Of a stretch of DNA of 64,000 bases, positions 38,161 through 47,775 are shown piece by piece (position 1 is the first letter of the stretch; each line of letters starts with the position of its first letter). The position numbers and the translations under genes are program-made. Source of the DNA: Psychrobacter sp. NG254 (GTDB lineage Bacteria; Pseudomonadota; Gammaproteobacteria; Pseudomonadales; Moraxellaceae); assembly GCF_015277735.1 (NCBI RefSeq), contig NZ_JADHDA010000002.1, forward strand, positions 372,001 through 436,000. Direction: 5' to 3'. The notes beneath the pieces are model-generated. The model was not told where the DNA came from. It saw only the letters and a program-made list of their open reading frames with translations, and made no database searches.

Positions 38161-39568
38161 TTTTCTTAACGGCTTTATCTTGAACGGTAATGCCTTTAAA
38201 TGCCAACTCTTTACTGACAGTCTCTAACAGCTGCAGCTCTTCTTCTATGAGCATCAGCATGTCTTGCACACGTGGCAAGGCTTTGCCACAAGCGGTAATA
38301 CCAAACTCAATCTTGTCCAAGTAACTGGCTAAAGTGATGTTCATGGCCTGCCCATTAAATACGATTGACGCAGGATATAACGACTGCAAACGCGCGCCAT
38401 TCCAGTATAGTGGTTTTTCAGACCCTGGCACGTGAGAGATAATCAGGTTAAAGGCTTGTTTTTTTGGAAACAATCCAGTTGCCAAGTTGATGCCTTGCCA
38501 TGCATAGGCGATGACGCTGTAATTGATGACTTGAGCTTGATTCATACGGCGAAAACGACGCTTGCCATTATTCATACTGCGATGAATCAACTCTATTCTG
38601 CGTAATGGATTGTCCAAATGCGTGCCCAAGTTCGCCAGTACAAACGACAGCTGATTGCCTGATATGCTCTCATCTGTACGTAGCGACATCGGTACAAACG
38701 CAATCAAAGGCTTGCTAGGCAAGGCATCCATTGATATTAAATAACGACGAATAGCACCTGCACAAACCGCCAATACCACATCATTTTTGCTGATTTTGAG
38801 CCTATCGGCGATATCATTGAATCGCTGTATGTCATAAGATTGCGCCGCTATCCGCCGTGATGCTGAGATACGTTTGTTCAAAATACTCATCGGTGCATCA
38901 AAGGTGCCGACATAACCCTCATCGCCATGGTTTTTTATATTGTCCAGCAATTCTGTCACCACAGGTTTGATGGTCGAAAACTGCTCTTTTAACAGACGTC
39001 TGATGGATTTTTCGGCAGGCAATATAGCGTCAACTGGATTGCGATGGCGTGCCATGAGCGACCAAACAGGTAGCGTGACGGGTTCGGTCTCTGACTGTGA
39101 CAGTGACTTTTGTACCAAGCGCATGGCGGCGATGCCATCCACCAAAGAATGATGGATTTTGAAATACCATGCAAACCGCTCAGGACCGCCTTCAACTTCT
39201 GGTTGAATACCTTCAATCACATGACATTCCCATAATGGCATGGCGCGATCTAGTAGACGACCATGCTCTCTTGACACGTACATGAGGAGCTCGCGAATAC
39301 GTCCAGGGCTTGGCAATGCGACATGATGAAAATGATGCTCAACATCGAAGTCTTTATCTTTTTTCCAAAACACTAGATGTTCCAAGACCTGATTAAAAGG
39401 AAAGCTTGGCGGGACATCGGAGTCTTGCATCTGCTTTACCAATTGATAGACAAAGTCACTATCGGCGTTCTCTGGCAATTCAAATAAGAACATTCCGCCC
39501 ACATGCATCGGCTGCTTACGCGACTCAAGAAGTAAAAATAACTGGTCGACTGCGGTGAGAAGTCGCAT
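38141..39568 (-). CDS. Wax ester synthase / diacylglycerol acyltransferase
   Basis: A 475-residue WS/DGAT family enzyme that makes wax esters or triacylglycerol from acyl-CoA, as in Acinetobacter AtfA. The active-site motif HHSLVDG is at about residue 132, with the opening DQLFLLLESRKQPMHVGG, the LSFVLANLGTHLDNPLRRI region and the later ISHVPGSEKPLYWNGARL (N-terminal part of the second domain). AAGGA seven bases before ATG 39568 supports that start over 39622. It stands alone, convergent with suhB and in line with thiG upstream. Confidence 0.95.
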   Translation of the reverse strand: MRLLTAVDQLFLLLESRKQPMHVGGMFLFELPENADSDFVYQLVKQMQDSDVPPSFPFNQVLEHLVFWKKDKDFDVEHHFHHVALPSPGRIRELLMYVSREHGRLLDRAMPLWECHVIEGIQPEVEGGPERFAWYFKIHHSLVDGIAAMRLVQKSLSQSETEPVTLPVWSLMARHRNPVDAILPAEKSIRRLLKEQFSTIKPVVTELLDNIKNHGDEGYVGTFDAPMSILNKRISASRRIAAQSYDIQRFNDIADRLKISKNDVVLAVCAGAIRRYLISMDALPSKPLIAFVPMSLRTDESISGNQLSFVLANLGTHLDNPLRRIELIHRSMNNGKRRFRRMNQAQVINYSVIAYAWQGINLATGLFPKKQAFNLIISHVPGSEKPLYWNGARLQSLYPASIVFNGQAMNITLASYLDKIEFGITACGKALPRVQDMLMLIEEELQLLETVSKELAFKGITVQDKAVKKTKKLAP

Positions 39569-39707
39569 AATAAATCCTTTTATGACGATAAGTAATGAGT
39601 CAAAAGCGATAGTCAGGGTCATGCCTGAGTATCAAACACGCCCTGAGCAATGCTTTATTTTATTATTTTATAAGTGGCGCATTGTCGGACGTTATCAGTT
39701 TAGCAGG

Positions 39708-40529
39708 TTACTGAAAAAAGTATCCTGTTTGCGGTGAACTGGCAGTGGCCATCTTACGCATCGGCATACGACCTGCCAAAAACGCCTCGCGACCTGCCCA
39801 AACAGCGTGCTTCATCGCATGAGCCATCATCACTGGATTTTGTGCGTTGGCAATCGCTGAGTTCATCAGTACACCATCACAGCCAAGCTCCATCGCAATC
39901 GCCGCATCAGAAGCGGTACCGACGCCTGCATCGACCAACACTGGTACGTTGGCATTTTCGATGATAAGGCTTAGCGTATGGCGATTGAGCACGCCCAGTC
40001 CAGAGCCGATTAAGCTACCAAGTGGCATGATGGCAACGCAGCCCATGCTCTCTAATTCTTGTGCGACGATAGGATCATCTGAGCTATAGACCATGACTTC
40101 AAAACCATCGTCAATCAGTACTTTAGCTGCTTTTAAGGTCTCAATCACATTAGGATAAAGGGTTTTTTCGTCACCCAGCACTTCAAGCTTAACCAAGTTA
40201 TGGCCACCCAATAGCTCACGAGCCAGCTTACAAGTACGAATGGCAGATTCGGCATCGAAGCAGCCAGCGGTGTTAGGCAATATTGTGTATTTATCAGGAG
40301 AGATGACATCAAGCAAATTAGGCTCATCACGGTTTTGACCGATATTGACTCGGCGAATAGCGACAGTGACAATTTCTGCGGCTGATGCGGCAATGGCCGT
40401 GCCAGTTTCAGTCATGTCTTTGTATTTACCAGTGCCGACCAATAGGCGAGAGGAAAACGTACGGCTACCGACAGTAAAAGTATCTTGCAAAAGTAGTGAT
40501 GGGTTGGTAGTGCTAGCGTTATCTGACAT
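39708..40529 (-). CDS. thiG: Thiazole synthase ThiG
   Basis: Builds the thiazole ring of thiamine from deoxyxylulose phosphate, dehydroglycine and ThiS thiocarboxylate. Seen: [14 protein letters not shown], the Schiff-base lysine in [46 protein letters not shown] (in part), and the end [17 protein letters not shown] nine bases before ATG 40529 decides the start over a longer frame to 40634. Its carrier ThiS is 25 kb away. No TPP riboswitch core was seen upstream. Confidence 0.96.
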   Translation of the reverse strand: MSDNASTTNPSLLLQDTFTVGSRTFSSRLLVGTGKYKDMTETGTAIAASAAEIVTVAIRRVNIGQNRDEPNLLDVISPDKYTILPNTAGCFDAESAIRTCKLARELLGGHNLVKLEVLGDEKTLYPNVIETLKAAKVLIDDGFEVMVYSSDDPIVAQELESMGCVAIMPLGSLIGSGLGVLNRHTLSLIIENANVPVLVDAGVGTASDAAIAMELGCDGVLMNSAIANAQNPVMMAHAMKHAVWAGREAFLAGRMPMRKMATASSPQTGYFFQ

Positions 40530-40946
40530 AACTGAAAATCCTAATAGCAAATGAGCGAGGGAACAAACAAAATATAATGTGTCGTTTGAGCGGTATAAAA
40601 ATGAGCGACGCGGGTAATAACAACGTATTGTCAACCAAACAAAAAAATCGAAAATAGTCTGATATAGCTGGTTCCATTTAAAAAAGCGTCAGTGTTGTCA
40701 TTCTTCATAATGACTTGATTATAGACTGACTATTTATGCAATAAAACTCAGCGAGTAGCAATAGGCATGAGCCGCCAACTGCATAAAATAATACGTGTTT
40801 AAAACAAAATGCTATTATAACAAACTCATGCCCGCTTACTTGTACTCTTTTTTGGCTTAGCCAGTTAGGCAATTAGCTTAGGGCATGCAGCACGTTTTGC
40901 TATTATTCCCTTTTCTGTCACTCTCTTTATTTATCAGGTCGCTCTT
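40530..40946. other. Intergenic region between thiG and gspE
   Basis: 417 bases between divergent genes. A small hairpin GTCATT-N6-AATGAC is at 40696-40713, and an extended -10 at 40810-40818 faces gspE. Nothing coding is seen. Confidence 0.35.
40810..40818 (+). promoter_or_regulatory. Possible extended -10 promoter for gspE
   Basis: TGCTATTAT, preceded by AAAACAAAA. It lies about 130 bases before the gspE ATG and shares AAATGCTATTAT with the dxs upstream region. Confidence 0.35.
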
Positions 40947-42497
40947 ATGATGCAGTTGCCGTACAGTTTTGCAAAACGCCATCAGATTTTGGTCATACTT
41001 GCGATTGATCCTGAGTTGCCGCCGACATTGGTGCTGACCAAAGCCACGCCACTGCCAGCGATTAATGAAGCGGTGAGGTTTTTGCAGCAGCAAGGCATTC
41101 GTAGCATACCCACTTATGACAGTGTCAGCTCAGACGATTTTGAAAAACGCATGAATGCTGCTTATGCGGGCAACACAGGCGAGTCGCAGCACATCGCAGC
41201 TGGGCTAGAGGATCATCCTGATCTTGACAGTCTCGCCGATAGCGTCCCTGAAACTGAAGACTTAATGGATCAGCAAGACGATGCGCCCATTATTCGTCTG
41301 ATCAATGCATTACTGTCTGAAGCCATTCGTTTGAGTGCCTCAGATATCCATATTGAGACCTTTGAAAAACGCTTGGTTGTGCGTTTTCGTGTCGATGGAG
41401 AGCTAAAAGAAATTATCACACCCAAACGCCAATTGGCACCATTATTGGTGTCACGTATTAAAGTAATGGCGAAATTAGACATCGCCGAAAAACGGGTGCC
41501 ACAAGATGGTCGTATCAGTCTCAGACTGGCAGGCCGTGAAGTGGATGTACGTGTATCGACCTTACCATCGAGCTTTGGTGAGCGTGTGGTGATGCGTCTG
41601 TTAGACAAGCAGGCAGGTCGCCTCAATATGACGTATTTGGGGCTGTCTGATAATGACTATACTGAGCTAAAACGTCTGATTCATCGTCCGCATGGCATTA
41701 TCTTGGTGACAGGGCCGACTGGCTCGGGTAAAACCACCACACTATACTCAGCGCTGACTGATCTGAACGATCAAACCCGTAATATCTTGACTGCTGAAGA
41801 TCCGATTGAGTTTCAGCTCGATGGTATCGGACAAACGCAGGTCAATAATAAAGTCGATATGACCTTTGCCAAGAGTCTGCGCGCGATGTTGCGTCAAGAT
41901 CCAGACGTGGTGATGGTTGGTGAAATTCGTGATTTAGAAACAGCAGAGATTGCAGTACAGGCCTCTTTGACAGGGCATTTGGTGTTATCAACACTTCATA
42001 CCAATACAGCGATTGGTGCGGTCACTCGCTTACAGGACATGGGTGTTGAGCCCTTTTTATTATCATCCTCGCTCATCGGCGTAGTGGCACAGCGCTTGGT
42101 GCGTACGTTATGCTCACATTGTCATGGTTGGCAGGATGCGGACAGCGAGCAAGCCAAGCTATTTACCGAAATCGGTATCGAGCCAGTCTCGGGAAGTGCT
42201 GAAAATATAATAAATGACGCGATTCGTCTGCCTAAACCTATCGGCTGCGATAAGTGCAATCAGTCAGGGTTTAAAGGGCGTACGGCAATATATGAAGTTG
42301 TGCCAGTCGATGACACCTTGCGCCGTATGATTCACAGTAATACCGCTGAGTACGAGCTAGAAGAGTATGCACGTCAGCAGACACCGTCAATTCGTGCAGA
42401 TGGCCTACGTAAAGTGATAGAAGGACGAACCACGTTAGAAGAGGTGCTGCGAGTCACCAAAGAAAGCGCACTCACGGGTGATGCAATACTAATCTAA
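40947..42497 (+). CDS. gspE: Type II secretion ATPase GspE
   Basis: Cytoplasmic ATPase that powers pseudopilus assembly in type II secretion. N-terminal GspE_N-type region, then the ATPase with Walker A GPTGSGKTTT (about residue 256), Asp box in LTAEDPIEFQL, Walker B VMVGEIRDLETAEIA and the His box LSTLHTNTA. Zinc cysteines are in CSHCHGW and CDKCNQSG, near residues 390 and 434. The DIHIE segment fits GspE/PilB; the four-Cys pattern, presence of gspF and gspG in the same window, and length near 500 favour GspE. AGG nine bases before the ATG. It stands alone, with no gsp neighbour. Confidence 0.9.
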   Translation: MMQLPYSFAKRHQILVILAIDPELPPTLVLTKATPLPAINEAVRFLQQQGIRSIPTYDSVSSDDFEKRMNAAYAGNTGESQHIAAGLEDHPDLDSLADSVPETEDLMDQQDDAPIIRLINALLSEAIRLSASDIHIETFEKRLVVRFRVDGELKEIITPKRQLAPLLVSRIKVMAKLDIAEKRVPQDGRISLRLAGREVDVRVSTLPSSFGERVVMRLLDKQAGRLNMTYLGLSDNDYTELKRLIHRPHGIILVTGPTGSGKTTTLYSALTDLNDQTRNILTAEDPIEFQLDGIGQTQVNNKVDMTFAKSLRAMLRQDPDVVMVGEIRDLETAEIAVQASLTGHLVLSTLHTNTAIGAVTRLQDMGVEPFLLSSSLIGVVAQRLVRTLCSHCHGWQDADSEQAKLFTEIGIEPVSGSAENIINDAIRLPKPIGCDKCNQSGFKGRTAIYEVVPVDDTLRRMIHSNTAEYELEEYARQQTPSIRADGLRKVIEGRTTLEEVLRVTKESALTGDAILI

Positions 42498-42530
42498 GCG
42501 CTTGAGTGGATATTGCATTCTATAACGCTA

Positions 42531-42995
42531 TTATTTTGCTGCGATGCACTCAATCTCAACGCTCGCCCCTGCTGCCAGTTCTGATACACCAAAGGCGGAG
42601 CGTGCGGGATAAGGTTCAGTCAGCTCTGCTTTATAGATTTTGTTAAAATCATCAAAGTCATCCATGTCTGTGAGCATCGCCAGACATTTAACGATATCAG
42701 ATTTTTGATAGCCGTATTTTAGTAAGGTCGTATGGATATTGTCTAGCGCTTGCTTGGTCTCAGCTTTGATACCGCCTTTGACCAGTTTACCGTTGTTAAA
42801 ACCAATTTGCCCTGACATATATAGCGTATTGCCGACTTGTACCGCCTCTGAAAACGGATAAGCGACGCCATCACCTAAAAACACAGGGCCAGAGTTTGTG
42901 GTGGTGGCTACACTAGCACCAGCATTTATCGCAAAACCCAACGAGCCTAGGGCAGCCAGTGATGCCATAAATACGTAGCTGCTAAGTTTGGACAT
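42531..42995 (-). CDS. RidA family protein with a signal peptide
   Basis: A 154-residue protein. Residues about 1-27 form a signal peptide (basic start, SSYVFMASLAALGSLGF core, small residues NAGAS at the end), followed by a RidA/YjgF/UK114 domain with LYMSGQIGF, the ALDNIHTTL segment, and the conserved arginine in YPARSAFGVSELA. RidA enzymes hydrolyse reactive enamine/imines from PLP enzymes in the cytoplasm, so an exported member is notable; its substrate is not known. GAGGAA seven bases before ATG 42995 supports the start. Convergent with gspE. Confidence 0.88.
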   Translation of the reverse strand: MSKLSSYVFMASLAALGSLGFAINAGASVATTTNSGPVFLGDGVAYPFSEAVQVGNTLYMSGQIGFNNGKLVKGGIKAETKQALDNIHTTLLKYGYQKSDIVKCLAMLTDMDDFDDFNKIYKAELTEPYPARSAFGVSELAAGASVEIECIAAK

Positions 42996-43137
42996 CACTA
43001 TTTCCTCATTGATTTTATTGAACGCAAATATACGGCACACGCTATAAAAAAGAAATAGCGTGTCCTATTTAAATCCAATCAATAATTTGCGCTTCGTGCT
43101 TTTATGCTCAGATTGAGGAGCTAAGAGATGCAGCGAT

Positions 43138-43920
43138 TTATTCGGCTGTGCTCTTAGCATTGTCTATATTCGTATCATCTGCATTAGTATCTGCATGGGT
43201 ATCGTTATCTGAATTGGCATCGTTTGCGCCAGTTTCCTCTGCACCAGTACGGTCATCTACAAGGTTACTATCTACTGGTTTGTCGTTGGCTTTGCCTTGG
43301 CGACGGGCTTCTAGCTCAGACTTTGGAATCCAAGCCCATGTCATCTCGACCACGATGGGGTCGCGGTCACTGTCCGACTCACGATCTTCAATGATACACG
43401 GGATAACCATCTCACCTTTTGGGGTGTTTAAGATATGCAGGCGCTGCTCATCAGATAGGCTAGATACGGCGGCAATCTGGCCTTTTTTGATTGGACGATA
43501 AAAATTAACGGAGTAAGACTTGATCAGCAGAATACGATCAGAGGGCAAGTTTAGACCTAAAATAAAGCCTGTTGCCGTTTCTGCTAGCAAGGTGATGGCG
43601 ACAGCATGGATAGAGCCAATGTGGTTTTGGACAGCTTTATTATTGTTTAAACTGACGACCACTTGATTGGGTTCGACCGTTTCATAGTAGATACCTGTGG
43701 TGCCTACATAAGGTACGACTTTGCCAAAGGCTTTGGACAAAATACTGGAGCGCGCACCGGCAGGTAAGTATTTGGTCACTGATAGCAGTTTGGTAAATTG
43801 ATTGCTGATTGGTTTTAGAGTACTACTGGGTTTGTCGGTAGGTGCTCTTGTACTGTCAGATGCTTTGGCTGATCGTTTTTTGGTCAGCTTGGCGGGCAGT
43901 TTTTTTAATAGTCCTGACAT
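43138..43920 (-). CDS. DUF4442 hot-dog fold protein, possible thioesterase
   Basis: A 260-residue protein. After a basic, low-complexity N-terminus (about 40 residues), residues 45-205 carry a hot-dog-like pattern: VPYVGTTGIYYETVEPNQV, NHIGSIHAVAITLLAETATG, NFYRPIKKGQIAA, typical of the DUF4442 group related to PaaI-type thioesterases. The last 55 residues are an acidic tail made of repeated Asn, Asp, Ala and Thr. AAGGA seven bases before ATG 43920 decides the start over 44049. No thioesterase substrate can be told. Divergent from the McrBC pair. Confidence 0.8.
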   Translation of the reverse strand: MSGLLKKLPAKLTKKRSAKASDSTRAPTDKPSSTLKPISNQFTKLLSVTKYLPAGARSSILSKAFGKVVPYVGTTGIYYETVEPNQVVVSLNNNKAVQNHIGSIHAVAITLLAETATGFILGLNLPSDRILLIKSYSVNFYRPIKKGQIAAVSSLSDEQRLHILNTPKGEMVIPCIIEDRESDSDRDPIVVEMTWAWIPKSELEARRQGKANDKPVDSNLVDDRTGAEETGANDANSDNDTHADTNADDTNIDNAKSTAE

Positions 43921-44167
43921 ACAAAATTCCTTAACATAAATGTGTTGAATGGCATTTTTAGCATGATTTTTATAGTGGTTGCTATAACCGCTATATAAGT
44001 TGAGCCTGAGAGTAGTGATGACCAAAGCCATGATGACTACTATCATCACTATGGTACATCAACCATGATTCTGCGACTATTATTAGCATGAACTGCTGCG
44101 ATTACAAAACAGCCGCGTTATCATAGTATGATGACACGCCTTAGCACGACCTATCTTATGAATCTTA

Positions 44168-45685
44168 ATGCTGGATGACGCTATGCCTGATACGACGACC
44201 CACAAGCCTGTTAATATGATTTATACCGGCGTCGCGGGTACGGGTAAAACCTATCGATTGCTACAAATCGCTAAGCAATATACCGAATTCCTTCCTACTG
44301 CCAATGAAGAAGATCTGCTTGGACAGCTGCTGCAGGACTTAAGCTGGCGAGAGGTGGTCTGTCTAATATTCTTAGACTTTAAACGAAATAAGAAAGACTT
44401 GGTCAAAGTCCCTGAATTGGTCAATCATAACTTCTTTACGGCCAAAGCGACACAGAATGCCCGAGAGAAAAATTTAAGCAATACAGCTTGGTCGGTACTG
44501 CAAATGCACAGTCCAGCCAACTCAGGTACCGTCAGTTATAAAAACAGAGCCAGCCAAGCTTATTTTGATAAAGACAATAGCGGCGGGTGGTACTTGTTAC
44601 CTGAGAGTATGGAACTGCTGTCAGGATTGTCACAGCAGTTGGCAGAGTTTCAGCAGGCGCAGCATGAGTGCAAAACTGATCAAAATCAGAATATTGCACA
44701 GCAGCGTTTTAGCATGGTGAGCTTCCATCAGGCCTATGGTTATGAGGAATTTGTCGAAGGCATTCGCCCTGTGATGAGCGGCACTACTCAGACCAACCAT
44801 AGTCATTCTAACCACGCTCAAATGAGTTACGCTGTGCAAGATGGCGCATTTTTGAAGCTATGTCAGCGCGCCGCACGCGACCCTCAGCATCGCTATGCCA
44901 TGCTGATTGATGAGATCAACCGCGCCAATGTGTCACGAGTATTTGGTGAATTACTCAGTTTGATTGAGTCAGATAAGCGCGCGGGCATGCCAAACGCGAT
45001 GACGATCCATCTGGCCTATTCTGGACGCGCTTTTAGTGTCCCTGACAATGTCGATATCTATGCGACGATGAACACTCAAGACCACTCTCTAGCACCATTA
45101 GATATGGCGCTACGTCGACGTTTTCGATTCATTGATTGTCCACCGCAGCCTGAACTATTACCCGTTATTGGCAGCGCTATGGGCTTACCAAAACAGCTAG
45201 GCACTAATAATGTCGGCACTGATGATTTTAGTACTAATGACAGTGACACAGTAGACTTGGGCAAACTGCTAATAGGATTGAACACGCGTATCGTACAGAC
45301 GCTAGGGTCAGAGGCGCAATTGGGTCACGCCTTTTTGCTGTCAGTGGATAATCTAGAGCAATTGCAAACAAGTCTGATCGAGCAAATCATTCCACAGTTG
45401 GCGCAAGCCGCGGGTAATCAAGTGAGCGTCCTGCAGTATATATTTAGAGATGAGTCGCAGCCGACAAGCTTGCAGTTTATTCAGGACAGTCAAATGATGA
45501 CCAATCAAGACACACATGGCCCAACTAGCAACCATCATAATCCGAATGCGCATCATCAAATGTTTGCAGAGCCGGGCTTTTTGATGGGTCAATCGGCCAA
45601 TATGGCTGGCTATAACGTGAATGCAGACCTAGTAGATAAGACAGGCGCGTTTAGTACTGCCGCTGTCTATCAGCGTTTGTATTAG
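44168..45685 (+). CDS. mcrB: McrB-like AAA+ GTPase subunit, no N-terminal DNA-binding domain
   Basis: The motor subunit of an McrBC-type modification-dependent restriction system. Walker A GVAGTGKT is at residues 21-28, so nothing precedes the GTPase. Next come about 155 residues unlike E. coli McrB, with LSWREVVCLIF, then ELVNHNFFTAKATQNARE and SNTAWSVLQMHSP, a pattern that looks like a winged helix insert. The core resumes at MVSFHQAYGYEEFVEGIRP (from residue 183), Walker B IDEINRANVSRVFGEL (248), and the GTP signature here MNTQD (301-305), then the arginine-finger region ALRRRFRFI. In E. coli, Walker A and the FHQ segment are only about 27 residues apart. mcrC follows four bases later. Start could be ATG 44168 or 44183. 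Confidence 0.9.
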   Translation: MLDDAMPDTTTHKPVNMIYTGVAGTGKTYRLLQIAKQYTEFLPTANEEDLLGQLLQDLSWREVVCLIFLDFKRNKKDLVKVPELVNHNFFTAKATQNAREKNLSNTAWSVLQMHSPANSGTVSYKNRASQAYFDKDNSGGWYLLPESMELLSGLSQQLAEFQQAQHECKTDQNQNIAQQRFSMVSFHQAYGYEEFVEGIRPVMSGTTQTNHSHSNHAQMSYAVQDGAFLKLCQRAARDPQHRYAMLIDEINRANVSRVFGELLSLIESDKRAGMPNAMTIHLAYSGRAFSVPDNVDIYATMNTQDHSLAPLDMALRRRFRFIDCPPQPELLPVIGSAMGLPKQLGTNNVGTDDFSTNDSDTVDLGKLLIGLNTRIVQTLGSEAQLGHAFLLSVDNLEQLQTSLIEQIIPQLAQAAGNQVSVLQYIFRDESQPTSLQFIQDSQMMTNQDTHGPTSNHHNPNAHHQMFAEPGFLMGQSANMAGYNVNADLVDKTGAFSTAAVYQRLY

Positions 45686-45689
45686 CAGG

Positions 45690-47243
45690 GTGACTGAGGT
45701 GATAAGCAATCAACGACAACAGTACGACATTAACTATTCACACACCCGTGTAGATAGTCGGTTTATGCATCCATCTAGTCAGCGTGTTATCACTGTGTTT
45801 GAGCATCAGCGTCTCACGGTCTATGATTTTTTGCAGGTGTCAGATTTTCATTGGCTAATGGCAAAAGAGTTTGATGTATTTACGATCAAGCGTCGACAAG
45901 GACAGTGGCAACTCAAAGTCGGACACTATATTGGGATTATTTTATTGCCCAGTGGCATAACACTTGAGATATTGCCCAAGCTGAACCAGTCTACTCAAAA
46001 TGACGATATCGTACAGACTCGTCACTGGGTACAGAGCATGCTATCTGACTTGACCCGCCTTGATACCCATAAAAACGGTAGACTACCAAGCACAAAAAAC
46101 CTCAATCAATTCAGTCATCAAACCGTGCCACTGCCGATAGAAGCACTACCATTGTCAGATTGGTTAGTCGCACAGTTTTTGCAGCGAGTGGCAGGCTATC
46201 AGCCAACCAAACAGTATCAGACACAGACCAATAATCACTCCTCATTACAAGGCCGTTTACTCATCAAAGAGCAGCTGCGCCACAACGCTATGCAGCCGCA
46301 CAAGTTTGTCTGCGAGAGCAGTGTGCTGAGTCCAGATATATTGGCCAATCGATTAATCAAAAGTGCGTTGATACACCTAACACCTTTATTGCCTCCACCT
46401 ATGTTTTCAACATATTTGCAACTGTGGCAACGACTACCTACGCTGAATCAATGTGAGATGCTGCAACTAAACTCGACATACCATCAAGCAAAGCGACAAT
46501 TGAGCATTCAGCCGTTGCAACGAAAACAACTACAAGCCGCTCAAGAGTTATTGAATTTGGCATATTGGTTATTGCAGCAATCAAATACGGCGACAGGCAA
46601 TGGGATTGACCCTGTTCAGCAAAGCCTATCTAAGCCGCGCTTGTGTTTATTGATTGATATGAATCAAGCGTTTGAGCAATGGGCAAGCTTGTGTATCACC
46701 ACGATGTTTCAGCAGGTCAGTGATACTTATCGCCCTCTTTATCAAACCAAAAGCGTGTGGCTAAACGATGATACAGGACAAGCATGCTTATCTATACGGC
46801 CAGATTTGCTAATATATAATGTTGACTATGATGATAGTGCTCACAATCAAAGCAATAATAGAGAGCCTGTCGAAACAAACGCTGGTGTAAATACTGAAGC
46901 AAACATAAGAGCGAAAAGAGTCAGGCGCTACAGTCATGTCATTGATATGAAATGGAAGCATTTACCGAGTGCTGGGTCTATCAGTGCAAACGACGCGTAT
47001 CAGTTGACCAGCTATGCACAAGCGTATCGAGCAGGGCAGGTATGGCTCGTCTATCCAGTGCTAGGAGTTGAGCGACAACCCGTTGCACTGAAGCAGCAAA
47101 TTCATCATGATGATGATAATGACGCTGATAGCGAAACTAATAGAGATGATTCAAGCCCTGCACATTTATGGTTGATGCCGTTTAATGTGCTGACAGGTAC
47201 GATCAACGGTGAATGGATATCACAGTTAAGCAAATCACAATGA
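45690..47243 (+). CDS. mcrC: McrC-like nuclease subunit
   Basis: The partner of McrB that stimulates its GTPase and cuts DNA. The N-terminal part has LQVSDFHWLMAKEFDVFTIKR-type sequence and YIGIILLPSGITLEILPKL, a beta domain typical of McrC. The C-terminal PD-(D/E)xK nuclease is visible as IRPDLLIYN (about residue 371) and VIDMKWKHL with D419 and K421, preceded by LLIDMNQAFEQWASLC, the McrC bridge segment. An acidic loop lies between the two nuclease motifs. Start is GTG 45690, four bases after the mcrB stop, so the two are coupled. Length 517 is above E. coli McrC (348). Confidence 0.9.
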   Translation: MTEVISNQRQQYDINYSHTRVDSRFMHPSSQRVITVFEHQRLTVYDFLQVSDFHWLMAKEFDVFTIKRRQGQWQLKVGHYIGIILLPSGITLEILPKLNQSTQNDDIVQTRHWVQSMLSDLTRLDTHKNGRLPSTKNLNQFSHQTVPLPIEALPLSDWLVAQFLQRVAGYQPTKQYQTQTNNHSSLQGRLLIKEQLRHNAMQPHKFVCESSVLSPDILANRLIKSALIHLTPLLPPPMFSTYLQLWQRLPTLNQCEMLQLNSTYHQAKRQLSIQPLQRKQLQAAQELLNLAYWLLQQSNTATGNGIDPVQQSLSKPRLCLLIDMNQAFEQWASLCITTMFQQVSDTYRPLYQTKSVWLNDDTGQACLSIRPDLLIYNVDYDDSAHNQSNNREPVETNAGVNTEANIRAKRVRRYSHVIDMKWKHLPSAGSISANDAYQLTSYAQAYRAGQVWLVYPVLGVERQPVALKQQIHHDDDNDADSETNRDDSSPAHLWLMPFNVLTGTINGEWISQLSKSQ

Positions 47244-47357
47244 TATCGGTAGTGGCAGTAGCTGTTACTGATAAAGGGTTTCGATGCCGCTATTTTTGCA
47301 AAACGAACGTTAATTTAAAAAAAATCGCAATTATTTTAAATTAATTGAAAATAGGTG

Positions 47358-47386
47358 TTGACACCATCGCCGTTTTCCCTTAATAT
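47358..47386 (+). promoter_or_regulatory. Near-consensus sigma-70 promoter of the tRNA cluster
   Basis: TTGACA at 47358-47363 and TAATAT at 47381-47386 with exactly 17 bases between them, followed by a GC-rich ATGCACCTCG discriminator typical of stable RNA promoters. It lies about 90 bases before tRNA-Pro. Confidence 0.8.
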
Positions 47387-47474
47387 ATGCACCTCGATAG
47401 CGAGGAACATTAACAAGTTAGAGGCATTGCCAACGACGAGTTAATCAACAAATTATCGAGATAATAGAGAATTT

Positions 47475-47551
<77 letters not shown>

Positions 47552-47560
47552 TCTATTTTA

Positions 47561-47583
47561 AGAGCCTTACAGGCTTTTTTTTA
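47561..47583 (+). terminator. Short hairpin and T run after tRNA-Pro
   Basis: AGCCT-TAC-AGGCT followed by seven to eight T, ten bases after tRNA-Pro. The stem is short, so it may end only part of the transcripts or serve as a processing signal before tRNA-Arg. Confidence 0.5.
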
Positions 47584-47658
47584 TGTATAATGGTTTAGTT
47601 TTTGATATAGTGAACATTATATTATAAACTGGATTTGATATATAAAAGTCCTCTAAGA

Positions 47659-47735
47659 GCGCCTGTAGCTCAGCTGGATAGAGCATCTCCCTTCTAAGGA
47701 GGTGGCCGCAGGTTCGAATCCTGCCAGGCGCACCA
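47659..47735 (+). tRNA. tRNA-Arg (anticodon TCT)
   Basis: A 77-base cloverleaf: acceptor arms GCGCCTG and CAGGCGC, anticodon loop CTTCTAA (anticodon TCT), T loop GGTTCGAATCC, encoded CCA. It reads AGA/AGG codons. Confidence 0.97.
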
Positions 47736-47775
47736 TTTAGCCTGAAGATCTTGCCTTTTTATTGGCAATAGTTAT

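Noticed and set aside
40530-40700. Possible TPP riboswitch before thiG
   Set aside because: The conserved CTGAGA and GGATAATGCC-type blocks were not found on the minus strand.
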